Source: CAMQVM01 sp044433365 (GTDB lineage Bacteria; Bacteroidota; Bacteroidia; Bacteroidales; Rikenellaceae). Taken from it: a stretch of DNA of 33,506 nucleotides. Under the pieces are notes generated by a model. It was not told the DNA's origin and did no database searches. It saw nothing but the letters and a program-made list of their open reading frames with translations. Position 1 is the stretch's first letter; every line of letters starts with the position of its first letter. Shown piece after piece: positions 15,586-23,848 of this stretch. The stretch spans positions 1-33,506 of the forward strand of contig JAWXTR010000018.1 of NCBI GenBank assembly GCA_044433365.1, read 5' to 3'. A program made the position numbers and the translations under genes.

Positions 15586-18318
15586 CTACTTATCAAAAGC
15601 AGAAGCTTCTTCATATTCAAAGTCGATAAATCGCATAGAGCCAGCTGGCACTGTAATCTCCATTTTTCCACCTTTAACCGACAATTTTTCGCCTGTTAAT
15701 ATATCGACAGCACCTTTTGGCATGGTATTTTGAAGATTTATTGTGGCTATACGCTCAGCAGGGTCGATATATCCTGGGTCGATTAATATTAGTCTAGCAT
15801 GGTTATCACCAACCTTAAACAGCCCCCATGAAGCGTTATCTACACGCATAAGCAGCGATTTTCCTCCATTTTCGACAATATTTTTCATTGTTGAGCCAAA
15901 CTCTTTCGCCTCAACTTTTTTGCCATCAACTATAGCATGGTGAATATCACTAACCACATAACCTACTTTATCTTTATCCAGTTGCTTCGCATACTCCGAA
16001 GCTGTAAATGGCACCATACCGTTAGGCATTGGAGGAATAAAGTTTAACCAACGATAATTTACACCACTAGCAATTTTTGAGTAGTCGTACTCTGGAATAT
16101 CGGCACCACACCAATGAACCCCTGCCACAGAAACGATAGCATCCGTATCAGTAACATCATATTTTAGTAGATTATGACCATTGTTTACACGTTCAAGATA
16201 TTCTTGGTCTATATCTTTTACAAGGTGCCAAGAACCCACTGACAAAATATCTTCTGGTTTAACTGTTGGTAAAATTCCCGATTTTACAAGTGCTAAAAGA
16301 GGGTTATAACTCAAATCATTAAGGTAGGCAAGACCAAACACACCATATCGACTACCATAAGCAATCATAAGAGCTGCATTTCTCAAATATGGAGAGAAAG
16401 AGCGTTGTCCACCAGGAGAGTATGGTCGCCATGAAGTAGGATTATCATTAATTAAGCGAATAGCATAATCATCTACATAACCACTCATCCACATACCCAC
16501 ACGACCTGCGAAATTAAGGTCTTGCAAGCGATTATTTGTATCCTCAGCAGCGGGAGCTAAAATATCATTATATTTTCCTGAGAAAAACATCTCTTTCCAG
16601 ATAGGTTCATGGCAATCAGCTGCCCAGAACATATTTTTATATCTAAAATAAAGTTTAGTCTTACTATTATTATCACGTACAGCCTTTGCAATTCGAGGCA
16701 TATATTCATTTACAAAATATACCACACGTGGATCAGAAGCTCCAGCCATCTCGGCATACACAAGCCCACGACAGGTGTTTGGTGCCACTTTCAACATCTG
16801 TTCTATAGTCTCAATCTGCACAAAGAAAGGATCGGTACCATGTCCTACCCACATCTCGAAAGGGTCGTTTGCAGCCTCTTTTTGGCGTGCCCACTCCACA
16901 ATCTCTTCACGAGTATTGTTGTATTTACGGCGACGGTCATGTTTTAGAGCCGACTCACCAAATGCTGCAACCATGTGGTCACGACTTGTGTTTTCAGAAA
17001 AATTACCTCCTCCTGAAAGCGTAATTATTTCACCTTCCGAAAGCTTCATAACCTCTGGAGCTATTGAACTTGGATTAACTCCTAGTAAAGTAAACGAATT
17101 TTGCTGTTTTTGCTGATAATCTGGGCGTTTAAACTTTAAAGCTTGAGCATAAAGAGTAGCGATGTTATCTTCGACCTCCGCTGCTCTACCTCCTAACTCT
17201 TGCGGCTCTTCCCACCATTTATCTTTTGTTAGGTCGAAGCAGTATAGAGTGTTATCACCCCCTATTTGACCTGCACCAATTAAAGTTTTGTGATCTGGAG
17301 CAAGCACCAACTCATTAAATATTACCCCTTTGTAACGCTCACCTACAGTTGCCAACAAATTGCCTTTTAGGTCGAAAACACGCATTATCCCACCATATTG
17401 CATCGCTATCTGCTCTTTTACAGGTTGTAAAGATGTGGCTACAGCATGAGCATACACCTGACCATCTTTTTTAGAGCCAAAACAGTTGATAATAGGGTTT
17501 AAATCACCATCAAAAACATAAGTACTACCTGTCGAAGAGTGACCTGTTAAGATTACATCATCTTTACCATCACCATTTATATCAGAAACAGATACTTTAT
17601 TTACGATTAAAGAGGTAGCTGGGGTTAAACGCTCCTCTGACACCTCTATCACCTCTTTGTAAATATCGCCAATAGCTCCGCTCTTTATAATCTCTTTTGT
17701 ATCGGAGTCGATAAATCCAAAAAAGTTGGAATGTAGCTTATCATGAGTTAATGTAAATACAAATAGGTCGTCTTTGCCTTTTGTAATAAAATCGCCACTT
17801 TCGATATACAAAACCGATCCTTCTACTGCGGTTGTAGATAGAAGATTACCCTTTATATCAAGTTCATAAAGATTGTAATCATTACCACCAGCAAAAATTC
17901 TCATATCACTACCCTCTCCAACTGTCGCAATCTGACAAAGTCGCACTTTTTCGGGAGTCGAAAATTTCCAAAGCAGCTTGCCTCCACTCGACCAAGCGTA
18001 TACCGAGCCATTTGCACTTACTCCTAATAAATCGTCGCTTTTGTCGCCATCTATATCCGTTGCAATAATTTCGAACATCAAAGCAGGGTTGTCTGATGGT
18101 ATTCTCCACCTAGATTTGCCATTAAATTGATTTAAAGATACCGCTCCATCGATTTCTGAGATATATAACATCTCTTCACCATTAATTTGAGCAGTTACTA
18201 CCCTTCGAATACCTTCGGTTTTGGGTACAATGTTTGTCGCTTGTGCATCTACCGCTCCTGCTAAGAGTGCAGTTAATGCAAAAACAGACGAAAAAAACTT
18301 TTGTGAAAAATTTTTCAT
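15586..18318 (-). CDS. Large secreted beta-propeller protein, possible polysaccharide-active enzyme
   Basis: 910 residues. The N-terminal signal peptide ends near AGAVDAQA (about residue 27). Residues about 30-400 are repeated beta-propeller blades, with FG-GAP-like calcium loops DIDGDKSDD and DINGDGKDD and PQQ-like blades ending in WKF or FDLKGNLL. Residues about 410-770 form a second domain with aromatic and acidic motifs (MWVGHGTDPFF, VYAEMAG, LYFRYKNMFWAADCHEPIW, MWMSGYVDDYA), reminiscent of a glycosidase barrel. The C-terminal 120 residues are probably a beta-sandwich. A propeller fused to a catalytic domain at about this length recalls lambda-carrageenase (GH150), but I cannot confirm that family. 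It has no lipobox and no SusC/D neighbours. It is divergent from no gene, being downstream of the ATPase on the same strand. Function is inferred only. Confidence 0.75.
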   Translation of the reverse strand: MKNFSQKFFSSVFALTALLAGAVDAQATNIVPKTEGIRRVVTAQINGEEMLYISEIDGAVSLNQFNGKSRWRIPSDNPALMFEIIATDIDGDKSDDLLGVSANGSVYAWSSGGKLLWKFSTPEKVRLCQIATVGEGSDMRIFAGGNDYNLYELDIKGNLLSTTAVEGSVLYIESGDFITKGKDDLFVFTLTHDKLHSNFFGFIDSDTKEIIKSGAIGDIYKEVIEVSEERLTPATSLIVNKVSVSDINGDGKDDVILTGHSSTGSTYVFDGDLNPIINCFGSKKDGQVYAHAVATSLQPVKEQIAMQYGGIMRVFDLKGNLLATVGERYKGVIFNELVLAPDHKTLIGAGQIGGDNTLYCFDLTKDKWWEEPQELGGRAAEVEDNIATLYAQALKFKRPDYQQKQQNSFTLLGVNPSSIAPEVMKLSEGEIITLSGGGNFSENTSRDHMVAAFGESALKHDRRRKYNNTREEIVEWARQKEAANDPFEMWVGHGTDPFFVQIETIEQMLKVAPNTCRGLVYAEMAGASDPRVVYFVNEYMPRIAKAVRDNNSKTKLYFRYKNMFWAADCHEPIWKEMFFSGKYNDILAPAAEDTNNRLQDLNFAGRVGMWMSGYVDDYAIRLINDNPTSWRPYSPGGQRSFSPYLRNAALMIAYGSRYGVFGLAYLNDLSYNPLLALVKSGILPTVKPEDILSVGSWHLVKDIDQEYLERVNNGHNLLKYDVTDTDAIVSVAGVHWCGADIPEYDYSKIASGVNYRWLNFIPPMPNGMVPFTASEYAKQLDKDKVGYVVSDIHHAIVDGKKVEAKEFGSTMKNIVENGGKSLLMRVDNASWGLFKVGDNHARLILIDPGYIDPAERIATINLQNTMPKGAVDILTGEKLSVKGGKMEITVPAGSMRFIDFEYEEASAFDK

Positions 18319-18347
18319 TTGCTATTAAATTTAAGTTAGTAATATTA

Positions 18348-18450
18348 GGGGAGTTCTAAATTCTGGATTTTGAGAGATTTTTTGTTTTAAAGCTTTATAT
18401 GAAGCCTTAAAACGGAAAAACTCCGAAAGTCATATTTTGGAAATTCCCTT
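18348..18450 (+). repeat. Family-A repeat, enlarged copy A8
   Basis: GGGGAGTTCTAAATTCTGG opens the unit and GGAAATTCCCTT closes it, but the interior is about 55 bp longer than usual. AGAGATTTTTTGTTT in it also occurs at the right window edge, suggesting a second subtype or an insertion. It lies 30 bp upstream of the propeller gene start. Confidence 0.6.
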
Positions 18451-18504
18451 AAACAATCATAAGACATCTTATATTTCAGGTTGAAAATCTACCTATTTGA
18501 TTAT

Positions 18505-18549
18505 GGGAACTTCTAAAATCTTGAAAAATCAGAATTTTAAACTCCCCTT
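18505..18549 (-). repeat. Family-A hairpin repeat, copy A9
   Basis: Reading the minus strand gives GGGGAGTTTAAAATTCTG to TTTTAGAAGTTCCC, the opposite orientation to most copies. It lies in the 290-bp gap between the ATPase and propeller genes. Confidence 0.7.
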
Positions 18550-18607
18550 ATGTTCGCAATTCACCATGCAAATATAATCAAATAAATAGATTTTTTATTA
18601 TAAATTG

Positions 18608-21154
18608 TTATTTTTTTCGTCTACAAACTTGAAAATAAATCTCTCTTACAATTACTACAGGCGATGTATATAAGATAATTTTACCCCATGTATGCCATGA
18701 TAATGGGGTTGTATTGAATAATTCACCACCAATCTGAACAATAAGTATTGTACAGAAAAGGATGCCAAATGCAACAGCTAAGAACTTAGCATTTTTGGTT
18801 AATCCATCAAAAACAGAGTGGTTTTTGCCTGTTACACGAGCATTAAATAGGTTCCACCAATTAAGGGTCATATAGGCTGCAAAAAATGTTGTAAGAGTAA
18901 CCCCAGAAAACAGCTCTACACCGCTACTCATACCCCACAAAACAACAGAGCATAGCACCCAAACAAATCCACCAAAGCCAAATATCGCCTTTTGCAAATC
19001 TCTATTAATAATAAATTCGCTCTTATCACGTGGTTTGTCCTCCAACACCTTTTCGTCGGCTGGTTCGGAAGCTAAAGCTATTGCAGCTAATGAATCCATA
19101 ACCAAATTTATCCATAAAAATTGGATTACCGTAAAGGGCATCTCTACCCCTAGAAGAGGACCAAAAACAGCAGTAAGACATGCCGAAACATTAATATTTA
19201 GCTGAAAAAACAGAAAATTTTTGATATTTTTGTAGAGTGAACGCCCCCACTTTAAGCCTGTAACTATCGAAGGAAAAGCATCGTTTAGAAGTACAATATC
19301 GGCAGCCTCTTTTGCCACTGATGTACCCGAACCCATGGCAATTCCCACATCTGCATAGTTTAAAGATGGAGAGTCGTTAACTCCATCGCCAGTCATTGCA
19401 CACACATATCCCTTAGATTGTGCCCATTTCAAAATATCGAGTTTATTTGTAGGTGTACAGCGTGCTATTACGTTTGGAATCGCTCTACCACCCTCTGTTT
19501 TTGTTCTGTTTTCGATAGCCTCTACAAAGTCTTTGGCCTCAATAGCCCAAATATCTTTAAAACCTGCTTGGCGAGCAATTTCACTACCTGTTTTGATGTT
19601 ATCGCCTGTCATCATTACAACATCTACTCCAGCTCCATAACATTTTACAATAGCTTCTGATACATCACCTCTAATTGGATCTTCGATAAACCAACTACCT
19701 ACATATCTTGCATCTTCTATCGTTTTTTCGCTCTCTAATCGCTCCTTTAAATTACTAAAAGAACAGTTATTTATGATAGCAGCGGCTATAGCACGCCTTC
19801 CTCGCTCCTGCTCAACTGCCACTTTATCTAAAAATGAACTATCGCCAATTAATTTAGAGATAACCTCAGGTGCACCTTTAATAATTAGTAGTTCACTACC
19901 ATCTTCGCTATTTCTAATACTCTTAACCATATACTTATATAGGCTAGAAAAGGGTATAGTTTCGATGGTTTGGAATAAAGAGCGCAGTTGCTCACTTTTT
20001 TGACGAGCGACAAACTTTAGAATTGCACTATCAGTAGGATTTCCAATAGGAAGTGAGCCACTCGACCAATTTGCAGTAGAATTTAACGCTCCAATTATAT
20101 CAAAAAGTTCACGATTTTCCTCTTTTACATCTATTTCAACCACACTCATAGAGTTTTGGGTAAGCGTACCTGTTTTGTCGGTAAAGATAATATTGACAGC
20201 TCCAATAGTTTCGCAAGCATGCATTTTTTTGACAAGGTTATTCTCTTTAGCCATGTTTTTCATTGAAAAAGCTAATGCTAATGTTACAGAAAGCGGCAGA
20301 CCTTCTGGTACTGCAACAATTATTACCGCCACTGCACTCATCAAAAAACCTACCTCAACAAGAAGGGTGTCTAAATTCCATGCAAACGCATTATTCGACC
20401 AATGCACTATATTTAATGTTATAAACATTAAGCCTGCAACAATAAAAGCTATTCTCGAAATTACCTCAGCAAGACCATTAAGCTGCACTTCAAGTGGAGT
20501 TTTGTTGTTTGTCTGCTCAGAGGCTTGGCGTGTAGTTTTACCAATCTCGGTACTATCACCCACAGCCACTACAGTGCCCTCACCAAATCCCTGCTCTACA
20601 GTGGTACCTCTTAGCAACATATTTGGTGCAAAACCCGAGCCTTCAAATTTATATTCTATTGGATATTTCGAAACCGCCATCGACTCACCTGTCATAGATG
20701 CCTCTGATACTTTCATCTCTGTTGAGTCGAAAAGCTCAATATCGGCTGGAATCTCATCACCCGCTGAGATTATCACCACATCGCCAACAACTACCATATC
20801 TTTTGTAATTTCGACAACCATCGACCCTCGCCTAACCTTGACCAGCTCGAAATCTTTGTCTGATTTCATTAAATCAAACTTCTTTTTTGCGCTATACTCT
20901 TGCCAAAAACCTACTCCTGTAGCTATTAATACAGCACAGATAATACCCACCGATTCGATAAAATCGCCATGCAAAATTCCAGCAATTAGCGATATTACAG
21001 TCGCCACAAGAAGTATAATAATCAATGGATCAGAAAATTTTTCGAGATATAATATCCACCACGCTTTCTCCTTTGGCGGAGTTAATAGGTTAACTCCGAA
21101 CTTTCTTCGACTCTCCTCTATCTGTTGATTTGTTAATCCAATCTTTTGGCTCAT
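18608..21154 (-). CDS. Calcium-transporting P-type ATPase (PMCA type, P2B)
   Basis: 848 residues from the ATG at 21152-21154 (MSQKIGLTNQQIEESR). The frame extends five codons further only to a TTG, so I prefer the ATG. N-terminal cation-ATPase domain; actuator-domain TGES near 155-158; PEGLP near 283-287 in TM4, which supplies Ca2+-binding groups; phosphorylation motif DKTGTLTQN with D326; nucleotide-domain KGAPE; hinge TGDGVNDSPSL; and six C-terminal membrane helices, with NxxxD-type residues in INLVMDSLAAIALASEP. Motif spacing matches bacterial PMCA-type Ca2+ exporters. It should pump Ca2+ out of the cytoplasm. It is the next gene on the strand after the SPOR operon but is separated by element D and a hairpin, so it probably has its own promoter. 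Confidence 0.94.
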   Translation of the reverse strand: MSQKIGLTNQQIEESRRKFGVNLLTPPKEKAWWILYLEKFSDPLIIILLVATVISLIAGILHGDFIESVGIICAVLIATGVGFWQEYSAKKKFDLMKSDKDFELVKVRRGSMVVEITKDMVVVGDVVIISAGDEIPADIELFDSTEMKVSEASMTGESMAVSKYPIEYKFEGSGFAPNMLLRGTTVEQGFGEGTVVAVGDSTEIGKTTRQASEQTNNKTPLEVQLNGLAEVISRIAFIVAGLMFITLNIVHWSNNAFAWNLDTLLVEVGFLMSAVAVIIVAVPEGLPLSVTLALAFSMKNMAKENNLVKKMHACETIGAVNIIFTDKTGTLTQNSMSVVEIDVKEENRELFDIIGALNSTANWSSGSLPIGNPTDSAILKFVARQKSEQLRSLFQTIETIPFSSLYKYMVKSIRNSEDGSELLIIKGAPEVISKLIGDSSFLDKVAVEQERGRRAIAAAIINNCSFSNLKERLESEKTIEDARYVGSWFIEDPIRGDVSEAIVKCYGAGVDVVMMTGDNIKTGSEIARQAGFKDIWAIEAKDFVEAIENRTKTEGGRAIPNVIARCTPTNKLDILKWAQSKGYVCAMTGDGVNDSPSLNYADVGIAMGSGTSVAKEAADIVLLNDAFPSIVTGLKWGRSLYKNIKNFLFFQLNINVSACLTAVFGPLLGVEMPFTVIQFLWINLVMDSLAAIALASEPADEKVLEDKPRDKSEFIINRDLQKAIFGFGGFVWVLCSVVLWGMSSGVELFSGVTLTTFFAAYMTLNWWNLFNARVTGKNHSVFDGLTKNAKFLAVAFGILFCTILIVQIGGELFNTTPLSWHTWGKIILYTSPVVIVREIYFQVCRRKK

Positions 21155-21182
21155 ATATTCTATTTTCAAAATTTACAAAAGT

Positions 21183-21230
21183 TAAAACAGTAAAATATTT
21201 TAGTTTTCACTAAAGTATTTTACTGTTTTA
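21183..21230. terminator. 21-bp A/T hairpin upstream of the ATPase gene
   Basis: The arms 21183-21203 and 21210-21230 (TAAAACAGTAAAATA... against ...TATTTTACTGTTTTA) pair over 21 bp with one mismatch around a 6-nt loop. It could end the SPOR-operon transcript or fold in the ATPase leader. Confidence 0.55.
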
Positions 21231-21239
21231 TTAATATTA

Positions 21240-21401
21240 AGTAGGGTAAAATAATTATTGGTGTATTTTTAATAGTGCTATTGGAGATGAGATTTTTTGC
21301 TATTGAATCGAAAATATAGTGGTTCTATATTGAGATTTAATAGTGAAAAATATCGCTCCAAGAGTGCTATTAAGAATATGGCAATAATTGTTTTACACTA
21401 C
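21240..21401 (-). mobile_element. 162-bp foldback MITE-like element (family D), copy 2
   Basis: Inverted copy of 15199-15360 with one difference in 162 bp. The flanks are ...ATTAA on the left and TTATTA on the right, again leaving TAA/TTA at the borders. It sits between the SPOR gene end and the ATPase start. Confidence 0.85.
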
Positions 21402-21418
21402 TTATTATACGGTTTTAA

Positions 21419-21467
21419 CTCCTACCTCTAATCTCTAACCTCTAATCTCTAACCCCTAATCTCTACT
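21419..21467 (-). repeat. Telomere-like heptamer array (family C, array 2)
   Basis: Seven units of CYCTAAY (first and last imperfect) such as CTCTAAT, CTCTAAC and CCCTAAT. The G-rich strand is the coding strand of the SPOR gene, whose TAG stop (21463-21465) falls inside the last unit. Confidence 0.9.
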
Positions 21468-21945
21468 CCTGCGATTCTAAAAGCAGATAAAGAGGTATAT
21501 TTTCAGTTACAATAAAAGCAGTAGGGAACTCACCCAAAATCTTTCCCCACACATTTACCGCCTCAGTACGTCCCATAAAATTACCAGCAGTAACTTTAAA
21601 ATAGGGAGGTTCGTAAGTTAGGTAAGTCTTAGAATTTGGATATAATTTTTCGTATTTCATAATTGCCACCTCAGCATCGCTACGAGATGATTGTTTGTTG
21701 TCAAAAAAAATTCTAATTCTATACCCTTTTACCTCTTTAGCTAGATTTGGCTTATCGAGTGTTACCGCTACATCGCTATTTATTGTTGTACGTGCCCTAT
21801 CGTAGCCCATCGAAGAGAGCGATGAAATGATATCTCTCGACTCATATTGAGCTGCATCATTTCCCGATACATCACCATAATTTTGCGCCCTAACGACACT
21901 TAATGATATAAAAGTTAAAGCTACAAATAAAACTATCTTTCTCAT
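21463..21945 (-). CDS. Secreted SPOR-domain protein
   Basis: 160 residues. A signal peptide is followed by cleavage after VVRA (about residue 20). The C-terminal 80 residues (from KGYRIRIFFDNKQSS to about residue 150) have the SPOR pattern: Y-R-I-x-I strand, alanine-rich helix, YxxPYFKVTAGNF and a second helix. SPOR domains bind denuded glycan strands of peptidoglycan, commonly at division sites. This protein would be periplasmic. It is the last gene of the probable minus-strand operon, with only 5 bp to the DUF2284 gene. Its stop codon lies in the heptamer array. Confidence 0.85.
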   Translation of the reverse strand: MRKIVLFVALTFISLSVVRAQNYGDVSGNDAAQYESRDIISSLSSMGYDRARTTINSDVAVTLDKPNLAKEVKGYRIRIFFDNKQSSRSDAEVAIMKYEKLYPNSKTYLTYEPPYFKVTAGNFMGRTEAVNVWGKILGEFPTAFIVTENIPLYLLLESQE

Positions 21946-21950
21946 ATTAA

Positions 21951-22547
21951 TTAATTTCTAAAAATTTCAAATTTACTATCTTCTATACTTTCTTTCGAAA
22001 ATATTGCATATACCAAAGTATAATATTCTGGCAGTTTTCCATCTTTACTCCATAATATCTCTATATTGAGCAAATTAGAGGTGGTTTTGCTAACTTCAAA
22101 CCCCATAGACTCTAACGAAGGGCGAATTGTAGCCGATTTAGTGCACGGTTTGCCCTCAGATCTACTACACTTTTCATATCCACAACCAATACAAGCACCA
22201 CCATAAAAACTTTGAGAAAAAGGGGTAGAATCTTCAAGTTCAACCAATTTTTTATCAATTATTTTTCGCTGAGCCACTAAAATTTCTTGACACACCTTAG
22301 CAAACTGCTTGCCATCATAGGTTTTATCTAAATAAGAGTCGTCAATATATATTTTTGTAGCCATAATATAGGCAAAATTAAAGGTGTCAATTTTAGCATC
22401 TTCTTCTGGTTCAAAAGGTGGGCAACCCCATCTTTTGCCATAGTTAGGACACCCTTTGCAGATACACCTTACCTTTTCAATATTTTGATACTCTCTCTTA
22501 TACTCTGATACCGATATTTTGGCTAGTTTAAATTCTGTTTTACCCAT
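21951..22547 (-). CDS. DUF2284 cysteine-rich (predicted metal-binding) protein
   Basis: A 198-residue cytoplasmic protein with two cysteine clusters: CICKGCPNYGKRWGCPPF near 28-45 and ACIGCGYEKCSRSEGKPC near 118-135. The WGCPP and CxxCGxxKC pattern is that of the DUF2284 family, predicted to hold Fe-S clusters or another metal. No enzyme activity is established to my knowledge. Its place between a small lipoprotein and a SPOR protein (21 and 5 bp gaps) suggests co-transcription but not a shared function. Confidence 0.85.
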   Translation of the reverse strand: MGKTEFKLAKISVSEYKREYQNIEKVRCICKGCPNYGKRWGCPPFEPEEDAKIDTFNFAYIMATKIYIDDSYLDKTYDGKQFAKVCQEILVAQRKIIDKKLVELEDSTPFSQSFYGGACIGCGYEKCSRSEGKPCTKSATIRPSLESMGFEVSKTTSNLLNIEILWSKDGKLPEYYTLVYAIFSKESIEDSKFEIFRN

Positions 22548-22568
22548 CTTAATATCTATAAAATTGCT

Positions 22569-23045
22569 CTATATAGCCTTTTTAAATAGCTCGACAATAT
22601 CATAACCAACAATATTTTTTAACTCCTTAGCCGATAAATCATTGTAGATATAATTCTTACTTAAAATAAATGATGAGGCTTTAGTCGAGACATTAAATTT
22701 CATCTTATCAACATTTTTGATAATTGAAAGTGCTCCTAAAAGCCCTCCTGAAATTTTCATTCTTAGAGGTAAAACCACCTCATTAGTGCCACGCTTTACT
22801 TTAACTTTATCATCAACCCACAATCTTATAGCTACATCACCATTAATAACTGCATCAATTTTTGTATCAGATAATTTGAATGCCGACGTACCATTATCGA
22901 CAACAAATTTAAGGTTCATTTTTAGGTTTTCACTTCCAGTGGCTGCTTTCTCGATACCAGCAAACTTCTTAACATGAATCTTTTCTGGCTCAATACATGA
23001 GCTTAGCGATATAGCACAAAGTACTACGATTAAAAACTTTTTCAT
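22569..23045 (-). CDS. Small lipoprotein with LEA14-like beta-sandwich fold (predicted)
   Basis: 158 residues. The type II signal peptide MKKFLIVVLCAISLSSC gives a lipobox at C17, followed by IEPEK with acidic residues that resemble a lipoprotein export signal. The mature part alternates short beta-strands (LKMNLKFVVDNGTSAFKL, IDAVINGDVAIRLW, EVVLPLRMKISGG) in the manner of LEA14/WHy-like domains. No catalytic motif is seen. It lies 41 bp after menG and 21 bp before the DUF2284 gene. Fold assignment is by pattern only. Confidence 0.75.
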   Translation of the reverse strand: MKKFLIVVLCAISLSSCIEPEKIHVKKFAGIEKAATGSENLKMNLKFVVDNGTSAFKLSDTKIDAVINGDVAIRLWVDDKVKVKRGTNEVVLPLRMKISGGLLGALSIIKNVDKMKFNVSTKASSFILSKNYIYNDLSAKELKNIVGYDIVELFKKAI

Positions 23046-23086
23046 TTCCTCTATAATTTAGTTTTTGTTGAGGTTTTACCACTCAA

Positions 23087-23785
23087 CTATTTAGTTCCAT
23101 AATAAACGGTAGCTATTCCAAAAGATAACGAGCGTTTTCGACAATTTTTATACCCTACTTTATTCATTAACTCCAAAAACTGCTCACCACTAACAAAATT
23201 CTCAACCGACATAGGCAGATAGTTGTAAGCAAAGCTACTTTTTGATGTTAAACGCCCAATTATTGGCAATATTTTGGTAAAATAGATATTGTAGCCCCAT
23301 CTTACCAACTTTGATTGAGGCATAGATAGCTCTAAAACCACCACTAAACCACCCTCTTTCGTAACTCTTAGCATCTGAGTTAGCCCTTGTTGTAAATTTT
23401 CGAAATTGCGCACTCCAAAAGCCACCGTAATTGCATCAAAACTACAATCAGAATATTTAAGGTCGAGAGCATCGCCTATTTCAAAAGTAACACGCTCTGT
23501 AAGTGCCTTTTTTGCCACTTTTTGGCGTGCAATCTCCAACATTCCCTCCGAGATATCTGCACCGATAATCGAGCAGTTTTCAATTTTTTGAGCCAATTTT
23601 ATCGACAAATCGCCTGTTCCTGCTGCAATATCCAATATTTTTGAGGGATTTTGCTTTTTTACCAATTTCACAACTTTTCGTCGCCATATTTTATCTATTC
23701 CAAGCGATAGAAAGTGGTTTAAGAAGTCGTATTTAAAGGCAATCTCATCAAACATTGCCGCTATTGTCTCTTTTCGTTTATCCAT
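23087..23785 (-). CDS. menG: Demethylmenaquinone methyltransferase (UbiE/MenG)
   Basis: A 232-residue class I SAM-dependent methyltransferase. The start has FDEIAFKYDFLNHFLSLGID and WRRKVVK; the SAM-binding motif I is LDIAAGTGDLSIKLA; the UbiE signatures FGVRNFENLQQGL and RVTKEGGLVVVLELSMP follow; SFAYNYLPMSVENF lies near the C-terminus. It performs the last methylation in menaquinone biosynthesis, as expected for a Bacteroidales that respires with menaquinone. It follows the LolC/E-type permease by 49 bp, a gap filled by family-A copy A10, so the two are probably co-transcribed. Confidence 0.94.
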   Translation of the reverse strand: MDKRKETIAAMFDEIAFKYDFLNHFLSLGIDKIWRRKVVKLVKKQNPSKILDIAAGTGDLSIKLAQKIENCSIIGADISEGMLEIARQKVAKKALTERVTFEIGDALDLKYSDCSFDAITVAFGVRNFENLQQGLTQMLRVTKEGGLVVVLELSMPQSKLVRWGYNIYFTKILPIIGRLTSKSSFAYNYLPMSVENFVSGEQFLELMNKVGYKNCRKRSLSFGIATVYYGTK

Positions 23786-23800
23786 TTAGTTTATACTTTA

Positions 23801-23848
23801 GGGGAGTTCTAAGGGAACTTCTAAATTATGGAGTTTAAGAAGCTCCCT
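23801..23848 (+). repeat. Family-A repeat, composite copy A10, overlapping the permease 3' end
   Basis: GGGGAGTTCT runs directly into AAGGGAACTTCTAAATT and closes with AAGAAGCTCCCTT. The last 14 bp (23835-23848) encode the permease's KGAS-stop. Confidence 0.8.

Noticed and set aside
16609..17116. Two overlapping plus-strand frames of about 112 codons
   Set aside because: They are antisense to the propeller-protein gene, which has the convincing signal peptide and domains.
15586..18318. Firm naming as lambda-carrageenase
   Set aside because: Only the architecture and length agree; I could not verify catalytic motifs or a sulfated-polysaccharide locus nearby.
20175..21128. 317-codon open frame on the plus strand
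   Set aside because: It is fully antisense to the well-conserved Ca2+ ATPase and its Ser/Thr-rich translation has no domain pattern.
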